A DNA stretch of 64,000 nucleotides from Blastomyces gilchristii SLH14081. Lineage: Eukaryota > Ascomycota > Eurotiomycetes > Onygenales > Ajellomycetaceae. The notes under the pieces were generated by a model. The model was not told the origin of the DNA. It saw nothing but the letters and a program-made list of their open reading frames with translations, and made no database searches. Shown piece by piece: positions 45,086-57,327 of the stretch. The stretch's first letter is position 1. Each line of letters starts with the position of its first letter. Both the position numbers and the translations under genes were made by a program. The stretch lies in the NCBI RefSeq assembly GCF_000003855.2, contig NW_003101645.1:140799-204798 (forward strand), given 5' to 3'.

Positions 45086-47311
45086 TCACATCACCCCAAA
45101 AAGAACCCCAACAACCCCTTCAACAGCTCGAACAAGCACCTCCGCATCCCCATCAATCTCTACCTGTCCATACGCCCCTGCTTTCCATCCTTTGCCCTTG
45201 CCCTTACCCTTGCCATGCGCACTCCCCAAAAAGCTCCGAAAAACCCTCTTCGCCTCCCTCTCCATCTTCTCCGGGCTTCCCGCGGGGGACGACAGCGGTA
45301 CCGAAACGCTAATATCCGGCTGCAGCTGCGGCTCGCTCGTCCATAAATCCAATCTAAGCGAGCATGTAACGAGGAGTTGTGGATATGCTGAGTGAACGCT
45401 ACCACCCGCTGGTACTTCCGGTTTCCGTTGCCGTGTCTCTACAACAGAGAAAAGAAAAGACGTGCGCCCAAGGTGCGGAAGGAGAATGTGCGGCGTGTAT
45501 GTCTTCTTGTCGTTTTCCTTGTCATTATCGTCATCACGGTTTGGTACGGAGGGCACCTTCTGAGCTGACGATAGGGTAGTAGTTATTACCCGATCGCGCA
45601 ACTCCTCCAGCTCCGCCCAGATCTTCGCTCGCGATATATCCGCTTCCCAGTATCGGGATATTCCCCAGCAGAGACCGGAGATATCGCGTTGTAATAGTGG
45701 GTTTGAGAGGCGGGTTTGTAGCCAGGAGGAGAGAGTGGGAGGGATATTGTGATCTACTGGTTTATCGGGATGGTGTGGCTGCGGTTGTGCGGGGATAGAT
45801 ATGGAGACAACGGACTGGCTTTCTGGATTTGTTTGTAGGGATATGGGGATTTGGAAGAGGTGGATGGGAAAGGGAGCGGGTGCGGATAAGGTTAGGTTGT
45901 GCGTTTGGGTAATAATGGGTGATGATGACGAGGATGGTTCTTGTGTTGAATTTGGGAGAATTGAGGTGGAGGTTGTTGTGGTCGTATACGCGGTGAGGGA
46001 TAGGGGTGCGAAGAGCGTTAGGTATGGTGTTAAGTCTGCTGGCTGGTGTAGAGCGAACGGGTTCTCTGGCGGGGGGGAGGTTGATGGAGGTGGGGCAGGC
46101 TCAGTTGAGGGAATGAATCGGGAGGATGAAAACGGTAGGAGGAATGAGAGGACGGAGGAGACTGGGGGTGGTGAGGGCGGCGGTGGGGGTGGAGGGGCAC
46201 ATGATGGGTTAGAGGTCGTCAGGAGTTCGCTTTTGAAATAGTTGGTTAGCTAGAAACTTCAAGGAATCGGGAGAGATGGGATGGTAACTTACATTAAATT
46301 GTTAATAGATTCTTCATCTGGCGCTGGGTATTCGTCTGGCTTTTCATATCTTTGCGCCTCATACTCTATCTTCGCAACCTCCTCCTTCAATCTCGCTAGC
46401 TGAGCTACAAGCGCATCACGCAACTTTACCTTTTCCCCTACTGGATCAGGAACGTCGTCTTCAGGGAAAGTAATGCGCGGAGACGCAACTTGATCGGCAA
46501 CATTATCCGTGTCAACTTCTGGGCCTTTATCTTTAAGTGGACTAAGCCTTTTCACGCCATCTCTTATCCTTTGCTTCCTCTTTTTCTCCAGGCGGTAGCT
46601 CGGGCTACTGCTACTCAACAATCCTCTCCGACGGCTAGGTACTCTCTCCAGACCCAATTCAGTCGGAGTAGGAGGCAACTCAGGTTCGCCATGTCCTTGA
46701 CCCGGCGATGATGAAGACCGCGTGCGTCTCCCATTGGCAATTGACTCGTCCACTATTGGTCCAAATGTTGGGTCCTTGCCCCGCAAGGGGGGTTGTGGCG
46801 TGGGGCGTTGTGCACCAGGCTCCGCCGACAAGGAGACCTGTGATCGCTGCGATGATTTTCGCGGTGGTTGAGACGCAGAAACAGGAACACTTGACCCACG
46901 ACGCGGCGACAAAGGGACAAATTTCTGGATCGCCTGCCGAATCGGCAATTCCTTCACTAAAGCCGAAGTCACAGAAAGTGACGATGGCCTAGGCAGCCTG
47001 CTACCTCTTACGCCCGACTGTCCATCCCCCACTCCACCACCACCACCAATACTAACGCTCTCCCTCCCACGACTCGCTGGCCTCTGCTGTGCTGTTTTTG
47101 CGGGGGAGCGACTCAGGACGCGCGAGAGGACGTCTGGGTGTGAGCGGGCGAGACTAGCTCTGGTAGGTGACTGGAACGATGCGCGACTTGGGCGCTGCGG
47201 TTTCTGTACATCAACGCCATTGACCTGAGACTGCTGGGCTGTGTTTGAAGCGCTGACGGCGATTGCGCTGGAGGAATTAGACTTGCGCCGCTTGGCGGGT
47301 GAATCGAGCAT
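45086..47311 (-). CDS. Disordered / coiled-coil / globular protein, tentatively CENP-O (Mcm21)-like
   Basis: Two exons, 46293-47311 and 45086-46229, with a 63-bp intron (GTAAGT donor, GCTAAC branch site, AAAAG acceptor), giving 720 aa. Joining the exons keeps the frame open to a TGA. The first 270 residues are Ser/Arg/Pro-rich and probably disordered, with ELPPTPTELGLE near 215. A short coiled coil follows at about 305-330 (LVAQLARLKEEVAKIEYEAQ). The C-terminal half includes a proline-rich linker and a globular part with RDISGLCWGISRYWEADISRAKIW and, at the end, VRAVEGVVGVLFGVM. A coiled coil before a globular C-terminal domain is the layout of CENP-O/Mcm21 inner-kinetochore subunits. This identification is a guess from architecture. 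Confidence 0.75.
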
Positions 47312-47994
47312 GGAGGAGGCGCGTCGACATGCGGAGGTATTGGGAGTGGGGTGGTGGGACGTTCAGACCTAACAAAGGTTACTTATAAGCAGCTTGTACA
47401 TAGAGAGAGGGCAATTTGTATAGCTTGTAGAACAGGCTTATCGGCTCCTTTAAGGCGAGAAAGCAACGAAGCCATATATCCCGTAAACAAACCGCTGGTT
47501 GTTGCGGAGAGAAACAACGTGGGTGGTTGGATGACATAACATTCGCCACGTGATCGGAGTTAAACTTGGTTAAGCCGCTGCACAAGAAAAGATGGCTGTT
47601 TTAACACAAGATTATAACTAAAGAATTCAATTGATCTTTTTTTGATGAAACTAATTTTTATTTTTCATATTTTTATTTTTTAGATATAAAGTCAGTTAAA
47701 GTTAGAGCATTGAGCATGAGAATTTCTTTTAAAAATATTGATTTGTAGAGAGTATAGACTGACTGTTTCAATAATATATATACATTGATATTTTTAATAT
47801 TACAATTATACATTTCTATTCTTTTTCTCTGCAATCAAAATAATAGAAATTTGATGAGAATTGCTTCTGAGCATGTGATCTTACTAAATAAAATAGTCTT
47901 AGAGATAAATTATCTCGGCAAATGTTTATCCAAAAAAATTGTCCCCGCAACAGTCATACTTATTCTTCACGCCTTCAAGGCCACACTCTCTCTA
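47312..47994. other. Divergent intergenic region with an AT-rich, repeat-like patch
   Basis: From about 47592 to 47925 the sequence is strongly AT-rich and nearly without CpG, like the mutated repeats, while both sides are normal. No termini or coding remnant were found. The frame of the next gene happens to be open through part of it, but that part lacks gene-like composition. Confidence 0.5.
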
Positions 47995-48999
47995 ATGGAG
48001 CAGCTGTCTCTTCTGCTCTGGAAGCAGTTCCGGCACAGGAGTGCTATATGCGCCCGCTGCCTTTACAGCGGTACAAACTACTTTCTCCCCGCTGCAGGTC
48101 CGGCAACATCGACCCGTCCTTCCCGTAGACATCTGCACTCAAACCCGTACCAGCATAAACAGATAGCCACCCCGGCTCAGCGGAATGAGGAAGATGAATC
48201 ACACGCACTCTCCTCCAAACAGCCTCATCAGACATATCCCTTACAAGGCTACTATCTTGAAATCCTCTCCAATCCATACTCACAACACCCCGCCCGCCGC
48301 ACCCGACCTCCCTTACCCGAAGAGAAAATGTCTCCACCTGAGGTGGTAGATAATGCCAAAACCCAATCCCCGGAATCAGCCCGCGAACCTACTCCCGCTG
48401 AAAGGATGGGCATAGTCTTCGGCACTCGGCTGGCGGGGCCGGGCTACGCTGGTTCCTCCGGCCGTTACGACCCCGGCAGCCGCACGCCTGAATCCACCTG
48501 GCGCGTCATCTACGGCATTCCCATCCCTCCCCGCCCCCAGGAACCCGATAACTGCTGCATGAGCGGCTGTGTCCATTGCGTCTGGGATGACTATCGAGAT
48601 GACGTTGAGGGGTGGGCGGAGCGGGTGAGGGAGGCAAAGAGGAAGGGAAAACAACTAAAGAAGGAGAGGCGAAAACGGAAGGCGAAAGGGAAGAAGGGGG
48701 CTATTATTGCTGAGAAAGGGGGCGATATCGTTGCCGTCGGGGAAATACGACATAAGCCGCGGAAGGAGGTGGAGAGTGCTAGTATGAGTATGGATGATGA
48801 TGGTGGTGGGTCGGAGGTGAATTGGGCTAGTGCTAATGGCAACGGTATTGGTGATTTGGACGACGACCTGTTCGCCGATATCCCGGTAGGGATTCGGGAG
48901 TTTATGAGGATAGAGAAGAAGTTGCGGGAGAGGAGGAGCAGGGTGGCTGAAGCAGAGACGGGGAGCGGTGGTGGGGATGGGGATAGGGCCTCGGTTTAA
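47995..48999 (+). CDS. Oxidoreductase-like-domain protein (OXLD1-type), probably mitochondrial
   Basis: Intronless, 334 aa from the ATG at 47995 (TCTAATGGAG). The same frame is open 70 codons further upstream, but that part lies in AT-rich DNA and is rejected as coding. The N-terminus (MEQLSLLLWKQFRHRSAICAR) is basic and lacks acids for about 30 residues after residue 2, consistent with mitochondrial import. Residues about 185-205 (PQEPDNCCMSGCVHCVWDDY) are the Cys-rich core of the oxidoreductase-like N-terminal family: PxxPxxCCxSGCxxCVWxxY. A Lys/Arg-rich helix follows (about 217-248), then an acidic stretch with DDDLFADIPVGIREFM and a basic end. The biochemical role of the family is poorly known. 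Confidence 0.87.
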   Translation: MEQLSLLLWKQFRHRSAICARCLYSGTNYFLPAAGPATSTRPSRRHLHSNPYQHKQIATPAQRNEEDESHALSSKQPHQTYPLQGYYLEILSNPYSQHPARRTRPPLPEEKMSPPEVVDNAKTQSPESAREPTPAERMGIVFGTRLAGPGYAGSSGRYDPGSRTPESTWRVIYGIPIPPRPQEPDNCCMSGCVHCVWDDYRDDVEGWAERVREAKRKGKQLKKERRKRKAKGKKGAIIAEKGGDIVAVGEIRHKPRKEVESASMSMDDDGGGSEVNWASANGNGIGDLDDDLFADIPVGIREFMRIEKKLRERRSRVAEAETGSGGGDGDRASV

Positions 49000-49700
49000 T
49001 GACTTAGCTGGCTGGCTGGAAGGCTTTGATCATGGACTGCTGAATGTGTCCGGTAATCCTCACTCAATGTTTATAGGGCGTGATTTATGCCCTCTTTTTT
49101 CTTTCTTTCTTTCTTTCTTCTTTCTTTCTTCCATTTCTTTTCTTGATTCCCTAGACGCGAATTCAATATTTTTCTGTGTACATTCGTTCATATTATGTAT
49201 ATAAATGCATGGATAAATATGTGTTCCTTTTAGCCTGATATTATATTGACCATTGCATCGAACATTCTTCATTCACAATGGTTAGTATAATGTTTTCCTG
49301 TTTGTTTGTGGAGGTAAAAGGAAAGCTGAAATCGAACCAAATGCAGGTCCTTTTACTTTTAGACCGCACACGCTATGCTCAATCAAATGGATATGGAGCG
49401 GCTCAAATGGCTGGAAACTCGATGTAAATGCGACGTAGGAAACTTGTATAAGAAAAGAAATAAAATATGTATAAAAAGGAGTGGAAGGCCCAGATGGAAT
49501 AGAATACCTTCTATACGCATATGAGAAATAGCGAACAAACAAGGGAATAAACACTCTCAAACTCATAACTTCGTTAATTAACCAAGTGGAGAAAGTGATA
49601 TATGAACGTCAAGAAATCAATTACGCCAGATACGATGCATTCAAAAAATGCGCAGTGTGTATAGTGTATGAGCACTTCAAAGCCGTATTCCGCGGTAGAT
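49000..49700. other. Convergent intergenic region
   Basis: Separates the stops of the genes at 48999 (+) and 49701 (-). It contains a (TTTC)n pyrimidine run at about 49099-49135 and no gene-like frame. Confidence 0.55.
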
Positions 49701-52284
49701 TTATTCAACAAAGTAAGTTTCTGCGACATCCCGCATGAGATCCTCAAGCATCTCCCTTCTTGCGCCGGGTAGTGTTGCTGGCTATTCGGAGGAAGATATG
49801 GTTAGTATTGGGGTGGCGGAAAATATTTTTATAGAGAAGAAAAAGAAGAAAAAAATTATACGGGGGGGATCGAAGACACCAAGTAACCGAAAAGAGGAAT
49901 CAGATGACGAAGGAAAGCCTACCTTATTCTTCAGCAACCCGTTCACAAGAATAATCGCATTATCCCGATCTTTCGCCTTCTTCAACCGCTCTGTCTTCTC
50001 CTGCACAGACTCTCCGCCAGAAGGCTCGGATATAATCATCTTAACTGTGTCACTGATCAGCTGGAAAACGCTCATGTTCTGCATACTATCGACAACCGCT
50101 AGGGAACCGGAGGGTGTCGACGCCATCAGTGCGAGAGCAAACCAGCCCTCGCTCTGCACGACAGGCCACTCTGTCTGCGTTATCATCGTTCCAAGGGGCC
50201 AAGCAACATCCTCGTGGAGCTTATATAGGCGCTCAGCGAGATCAAAAGCTTCGATCGCCGCCTCGGCTCCGTGTTGTTGACGCTGGTTTATGGAGCGGCA
50301 TATGGCGCAGATCGTGCGGCCGATTTCTATCTTGATTGGGGTCGTGTCTGACTTTTCAAAAAGGGAGAGGAGTAGAGAGAGATAAGTGCGGGAATTTGCA
50401 GGGGAATCAGGGTCGGAGGATAAGGGTTCTAGCAAACGGGAAATGTTGTTGAATGAGGACACGATTACTTGGCGCGTGAGACTGGCTGCGGCAAACTGGA
50501 CCTGAGGAACAGTCTCAAATGCCCACAGGCGAGATACAGCTTTAATAATTCCAGCGGAGGCCAAGGGTTCTTTGTTGTCAGTGGCAATGGCGAGGTTCTT
50601 TAAGAACCCGAGAACGGCGTGTAGGACTGCAGCTTTGGCATCTGCGTTTAAAATTGATATCAGGGGTACGTGGACTTCGAAATCATTGACCATTGATGCA
50701 CAAATTTTATCCTCCCGGGCTAGGTTCCCAAGCATGACACAAGCGCATATTTGTAATTGGTCTTCGGGTTCCCGGAGCCAAGAGCGCAGTGTCTCCGAGA
50801 GGTCACAGTTAAGAGGATAGGCCTGGGAGAATAGGGGGAGAGCAGAAATGTCGGAAAGGGCTTGATTTATCCTTAGCCGTAGTTGCATGAGCACCTGAAT
50901 GTCCTCGGGAGAAAGGCCATGAGGAGGATGGTCGTAGGACCGGCGTAGGAGTAAAATCACCCTTTCGACAAGTCGGCGAATAATGCATAAATTTTGGAAG
51001 CGCTCACTTTGTAGATATAACGCAAGGCAGCTAGTGAGTGTTGTAAACCGAGCAAAGCCTATGTCTTCATCTGTTGCGAGGTTGATAAGTAATGGAAGAG
51101 CGGCATCCGGTGCCCTTTCAACTCCTTGAGCAGCTGCTGTCAGCTTTTTTCGTTTCATCTCCCAATCGCGAAAGGAGGGGAGGAACGAGACGAACCATGT
51201 TCAGTTGCTGTTTCAAGGAGTTCGAGAGCATACGCTAAAAGAGCATTTCCTTCGATTAGATCATCGGAGAGTAGCGTGAGGAGACTGTATCCAATTCCGT
51301 TCTCAGCAACTTGAGCCTGGGCCGGCTCTGTCAAGATGAAGTTAGCCTCGCTAGGAAATTGTAGGTAGGAAGCGACGGAGAGCGGAGACGGAGCGTGGAG
51401 TTAGAAAAGGCTCAACAACTTACCAAAGTCGACACAAATATTGTATATAACAGGGATAGCAACATGAACCACCGCAGGATTTTTGAAGAGGTTGATAATT
51501 GGAAAAGTGTAATTCTTATCAACGACAAGCTGTCTATTTTCATCTGTATATACTGCGAGTTAGCCTCAAAGAACGGAGACGGGGGAAACATGGATGACCC
51601 ATGTATTCAATCACGCACTAGTATCCGCACAGGAGTTTCCGATTAATCGCAAAGAGTGAAGTAAGATATCGTCCTCCACGTCATCCGTTGCAATTACTCG
51701 GAGGAAAAAGTCCAATATACCGGTTTCACCGTACGCTCCCCGCCAAGCCGCTGTTATCATAAAATCCGAATTAGCCCCAAATTCTCGCATTGTCCAAAGG
51801 AGCCCGTAAATAGATTGAACGTACGGTCCCGGCTTCCATTCGCTAATACCTCCGCAGCTTGGGCCATGTAATCCGATCCGCTCCTCCAGAGGAGACCAAG
51901 GTTGTCCCTGACACCCTTGAGAGCATTCACATTCCGCCTGCCGTAGCGAGTGTCTTCGTCCGCCTCCTCTAGAACATTGAGTAAACCCTTAACATCGAAA
52001 TTTCCCTCTTCATCTTCAGCAGTCTTGAATATGGCTTGCAGGGCGCGAAACATTTCCTCCTCTTCTTCCTTTGCCAACTTGGGCCCGTCTCTGGGAGGCG
52101 CAGATGGGGGAGAAGGCTCTTCGGATAATGGAGTATCTGTACAACGAGGAGAAGACAACTGGGTCTCTTCCTTAGTTATGGGTTTTGATATAGGTAACTC
52201 CTGGCATTGGTGATGCGCTGCAGAAGGCTCAGACGCCTCCTGCGGCTGCTCAGGAGCCATTGAGCTCTCCTTTATACTACTCAT
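49701..52284 (-). CDS. Armadillo-repeat protein, SmgGDS (Rap1 GTPase-GDP dissociation stimulator)-like
   Basis: Six exons on the minus strand: 51825-52284, 51619-51750, 51424-51543, 51196-51327, 49923-51136 and 49701-49781, giving 712 aa. Every junction has GT...AG ends (GTACGT, GTGCGT, GTAAGT, GTTCGT, GTAGGC donors) and keeps phase. The ATG used (52284) begins MSSIKESS; an in-frame ATG 14 codons upstream is an alternative. Residues 1-90 are acidic and disordered. After that come helical repeats of armadillo type (LRLIGNSCADTNENRQLVV, PVIYNICVDFEPAQAQVAEN, ICACVMLGNLAREDKI, AVLHAVLGFLKNLAI). The repeat consensus LGNLAR/xxNNx matches SmgGDS, which binds small GTPases such as Rho and Rap in the cytosol. 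The GTPase partner here is unknown. Confidence 0.88.
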
Positions 52285-54703
52285 CTTCCTTTCGTGAAAC
52301 TCCTGATGGAAGTTGATAAAAAGCAAATAAGGAGATCGTTGCCTGGTACAGCGAGTGCTTTCTTTAAAAATAGACCCTCCAGGCTCAGGGTAATTTCAGA
52401 ATAGCAGGGTCAATATCCGAAAAGCCACAAAAATTGAATGGTGGTGCGAGAATTAGACTCCAGCTCTTCGTACGGTTAGTACGGGAATCGCCTCTCGAAA
52501 GGGGGGCATGTGACCCTGGATTCAGTAAAGGTTGCAGTGACTGATGCCTCTGTTCCGAGAATCGCAGACAGAATCAAGCAATATGGCAAGCAATATGGCT
52601 GAGATGCAGGAACGCAGCCTGGCAGATCGACAGGGACTGCCAGCTGCTTCTGGAGCCGTCAAAATTAGGCACGACCGACCAGGCTGGTGGGTCTGGCTGT
52701 TGGCTAGCGGCTGCGCTGGGCAGCCAACCGAGCATTTGGCGGCGCCTATGAATCGCGAAATCTGAGACGGAGCTGAGGAAGGGCAGAGTAGAGTCCAAAA
52801 AGGCTTTGAGAAATGCTTGTTGCCTGTGTGAGAGAGATTACCATCCAAAAAATGGTCTTTGTGATAACTACTAGCTACTGATGGGATGCCGTTTTGGGCA
52901 ATTAGGGCTTGCTATCCAACGGGTCCAAGAATGGCGCTGTACACTCATACACTAAGTTACCACATCGTGCATATTCTCCGACGCCTCGTTAAGAGAGAGC
53001 CGTTGCTCCCCAGGCCCTGAACAAAAAAAAAAAAAATATAAAAAAATATATATATATAAAAATATCGCCCGACAAGCACCCCTCAAGCACCCCATCTTCC
53101 ATCTGACTCACCATCCGCTGACTGCGCTCGTCCCCCTGCCGCTGCCTAGCGTTGCATGTCTTATATTGATGTCTCCATGCTTAATATTCAATGTGCCAGG
53201 GCCTCGGACGGAGATACCGTTCGAACTGGCCTTGTGGCCTCCGCCAAGGCGCTTGACAGATATATCTGTCATCTCAAAGTTCCCATGCTGTCCCGGAAAA
53301 AGGCTGGGCCTGGAGCTTCTATGCGCGAGTTGGCGTTTTCCTTCCAGCAGATACACAACATATTTATCTGTCCTTATGCTCATCGCTCATTCAATCAAGG
53401 ATCATTAAGAACTTTGAGATTGCTGGCACACTGACAGATGACTCAAAGGACGGTAATCGCTCAGCAAATTTGGCCCAGCCTTATTATCTTCCATCTACTC
53501 ACCCACTCGAGGTGCCATCATAGGGGGTCTGTCTTGTCATTTCTCCAAGCTGGGCCTGGGGTCTGCCATGACCCTGCAGCTCCCTTGCATTCATCATATC
53601 TCACTATGTCTTGCATTTGACTCATAACAACTGTGGGTGTTATCAAGAAAGACCTGGACGATAACTTGCTCATAAGAGTATTAGAGAGCTAACATATTTG
53701 TTGGATCAGCCCATCCATCGCGTGCATCACATCCTTCAGACAGAAGTGATACAGTGTCAACATTATCATGGGTTGAATCTCTCATACCTTTCTGCTACAT
53801 AAATCTTACTATCTACAAAATGAGTAGCATTTTCAGTTAGCAAGCATCCCCACAAGTTATCAGATTGATAGAAATCTTTCGATCGTTAGTTACTACTTTA
53901 ACAGCTGGGTAATTAGTTACTCTATATCCTCATTTAACTACACAGATCTTCCCGCTTCATCTATTCTCTAAAGTGACTTGAGTGGTGATGATTATAGCCA
54001 ATCACATAATCCAAAAGGCGCCTATTACTGTAGTTAACTACTCTCTAGCGGCAGATAATCGATTCATAGCTCAACACAAAATGCAAGCCCTGGCAATCCT
54101 GAACTCACTAACTCCTTACGACTTAGCCCAGCCGAATCGGCAACAAATGCCAAGAAACCCCTAGCTGTTGCTGTCGGCAATGGAAATATGCCGAGAAAAA
54201 TCGCCGACTACTAACAACTTCAGAATAATAATGATAGCGTTCCAGGCAGTAGCTGAGCTGGAGCCTCAAGACTAGCTAGGAAGAAGGGAGGTTTGATTTC
54301 TACGGTTAGGAAAAGGTTTTCTCCTTCGAGGAGGGAGAGGAACGGGAAGAGGAGTTATATAGCATATGTTGAACAGCTTTTTCAATTCTCAAATGTAGTC
54401 ATAAAATCTGGACATTGTGGCAAAAGGATATTAAGGCAATAGAATAAACTACACGATCGCAAAGGGAAATAGAAAATGGGAGAAGGGAGGGTATATTTTT
54501 CTCTATAAACTTTTATTTTCCCATCTGGCGATAGCCAACATTCCCAATTGAAAACAGGTATCTAACCAACAAGAATCCCCCTTGTGTAAGAATAAAGAAG
54601 GGAAACAGTAAGGAACATGAAAGAAAAATGATTAATTTATCTTGCACTTGCACCTCATTATTATATACCCGCCCAAATATGTTAAACTCGAGCAAACCCA
54701 GAC
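52285..54703. other. Long gene-poor region
   Basis: About 2.4 kb without a convincing gene on either strand. Base composition is mixed, without the CpG loss of the repeat block. Short frames (for example around 53156-53434 and 52544-52848) overlap each other on both strands and show no conserved motif. An A/AT-rich stretch is present at about 53022-53065. It includes the upstream region of the gene at 52284 and the 3' side of the broken regulator at 54704. Confidence 0.45.
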
Positions 54704-55963
54704 CTAAACACCCTCTATACCCTCAGAGAAATCATAATTAAAAGATTGAAACATCGTATCCGAACCCGCCCCGAAATCCATTATGGTATCAAACGTATTC
54801 TGAAACTCTTGTTCGCGTCGCCCACTTTCCACGGCCGTTACATCCTGAAATACCGGAATTTCCTCGTTGGAATTTGCTTGGATTTGGGGCCTAGACTCCG
54901 CCTCCTTGTGGACACTTGCTTGTGGAGCCTCGAGCTGTTGCACTGTCTGCATGACCATGACGACGGCGGTTTTTCTTTCGGGAGGCGGGGTAAGCGGGGT
55001 GGTTTTTTTGTGTTGTTGTTCTTGATATTGAGGCCAGGAGGTTCGCTGTAGGTGTTTACCGGGGATTGATCGCCGGTGTGGGCAAGATGTCGTTTTATAA
55101 GTTGGCAGTCAACGTTTTGGATAGCCTCTTCCAGCGAGCGTAGTCTGCTGGCTGCTGCAGCGTAGTCGTCTCGAAGCTGTTGGAGCGATGAGGGTATAAT
55201 ACGTGGTTCCACGGCTGGCGTGTGTGGTGACATTCGTAGCGATGAAGATAATTCTCGCGAAGACGGATTTAGTATCCGCTGTACGTGCTCTGATGGCTGA
55301 GGACTCATGAACGGCTGGTTTTTGCATAGCACCATCATGGTGTTTTCGTTTTTGATCTGCAGGAGCAAAATGCGGACTAGAACGCCGTTTTGGGAGGTAT
55401 GATACAATGGAGAATGGGTTGAAGGATCCAGAAGGCCCATGTTGGCTGAGAGTTGTAGCGGCGAAGGGGGAATGAACAGGTCAGTTTCGAAAGGGTCCAG
55501 GAAAGTCTTGTCCCACCCGCAATGTCGAGTTCCATGCACACTCTCTGCGGGCGAATCGGCAGTGTCTGATGAAGCTCTTTCCATGCGTAAAAGTACGCCT
55601 GATATAAATGCTCCAATGGAACGACTTTACGTGAAGATTTACAATTAGTGTCCCGTCCACTCGACAAGGAGATAGAGATAAAATGGTAACTTACTGTCTC
55701 TTGGCCATTCGTGTTGGCTTTTTGCGCTCCGGGATTATGCACTCGATGTCGTCTAGTTTGCAATTATGACAGGGCACTCCGTGTTCGCTGACGCCGCACC
55801 GCACTTTTCGCGCCCTACACGACTAGCATGCTTTCGAAGCTCTCTTCCGACTTGACTTGTCGTCCGGGCCGCTCAATCCAGCGGCTTCAGCGCTGCGTTT
55901 CGGTGAAGATTCCTTTGGAGTTGCGCTAGACTCCTGAGACGGGTATCCTGCCTTCTCGTCCAT
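54704..55963 (-). pseudogene. Zn2Cys6 transcription regulator, apparently inactivated
   Basis: Exon 1 (55695-55963) starts at an ATG (55961-55963) and encodes a binuclear zinc cluster with exact spacing C-X2-C-X6-C-X8-C-X2-C-X6-C, reading AC(stop)SCRARKVRC, then PCHNCKLDDIEC. A TAG at 55823-55825 stands between the first two Cys, where such proteins usually have a residue such as W. After an intron (GTAAGT donor, AAAG acceptor at 55625) exon 2 (54704-55624) stays open until a run of seven T (plus strand, 55003-55009). There the original frame continues only if one base is restored; that frame then runs to the stop at 54704. Without the two lesions the product would be about 397 aa and would bind DNA in the nucleus. 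Sequencing error at the homopolymer is possible. Confidence 0.72.
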
Positions 55964-57327
55964 TGAAACTAATTCAGCTTGTGAGGATCTTTTAGATGAT
56001 CAAATCTGAAGTAGCTCTTCTTCTGGCTCGATAGTATCCATTAAGAAAGGGCGAACAAGGGTTTTTGATATAAATTAATTAAGGGAATTTTTGTCCAAGA
56101 ATGACTGGGGCGCCTAATAAGATGAAGGGTCAGAGCTGCTCCTCATGAAAGCCTCGAACACTTCCCTCTAGCTCAAAGTGATGGTTGGACTGGCGTTGGG
56201 ACTATGAAGATACTGTCTAGTTAAAATTCGAGAATAAATGATGATAAGACAAAAGCAGTCAGGACACGGTGTTGATATATTCAATTGCAGAATGAAAAGC
56301 CCCCTGAGAGGTATGTGGAAGCATTTATCCCCATGATTCTATGTGGGGGGAGTTGTGATATGGTCAGCTTCATTTGCATGAGTGAAACTAGAGGAAAGTC
56401 CGAATCGCCGAGACTCACAGCGGCTTCGCAACTTCGCAAGCCCAAGCAGGCTGGAACCTGAAGTTTGACAAGGAGCGAACTCAAAAGTAAATCCTGAGCA
56501 TGAAGCTTCTCCTTCATTCAAGATTCGCTCCAAGGTACCGTTATTGAAAGCGCCGATGAACGGATGGAATGACATCAATCCGTGTCTGCTTCTTTGGAAA
56601 AATGTGATGATGGAGTTGGCGCCAGGTGCTGGTGTTCTGGAACCTGCACCGCTCGTTGCATCAGACCAAGGAAGCGGTTTTGTGGGCTAGTTATTGCCAT
56701 TTGGTATGGTCTACTCTGGAAGCTATCGTCGATGGTCAATGCTGAGACAGTCGCTCATAAACGGTATAAGTCTTTGGTAAAGTCGAATTGTTGGTTTTGG
56801 TCAGTGGGTATTATTCTGGGCTATAAGTAAAAAATAAAACTCATTGGCACCACCTGCTGCTGTTAGTTCGCTTTGTTTGCTTCAATACATTTTACCAAAC
56901 CCAGAGTCGCTAGAGCTAGAGAAGATTGAAATGTAGGAAGAAGCAAACACAAGCGAGACGAAGACGTCGTAGATAGATACGGTGTTCTAGACTTAGTGTA
57001 TCTCGCGCTAATTAGACGCGAAGGCCATGTGATTTACACGCGTGTGGTTAGACCTGCCTCATCATCATCGAAAAGCGGAAGCTGGCATCACCAACAGGAT
57101 AGTTATATATACAGAAGAAGACAGCACAACAGGTAAAAGACAACCTTTGCCAATTCCCTCGAATGTCCTTGATTTGGCGCACGCAAGCTTCTAGGGATAT
57201 CAATTGTCCACACATAATATTAATTTTCTTTTCAATTGCTGCCATTACTATCGCACGATCCAACCCAACCCATACGAAAACCATCCCTCCTACCTACTTG
57301 TTCCTGCATACCATACATCCCGCAAAC
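55964..57327. other. Intergenic region upstream of dpm3
   Basis: Lies between two divergent start codons. Small frames (56281-56578 minus, 56582-56830 plus) have no recognisable domain or splice-consistent extension. Nothing else was seen. Confidence 0.45.

Noticed and set aside
49735..50280. Plus-strand 181-codon frame
   Set aside because: Antisense to the SmgGDS-like gene, whose six-exon structure is phase-consistent.
52522..53434. Overlapping small frames on both strands
   Set aside because: They overlap one another, show no conserved motif and no consistent splice sites.
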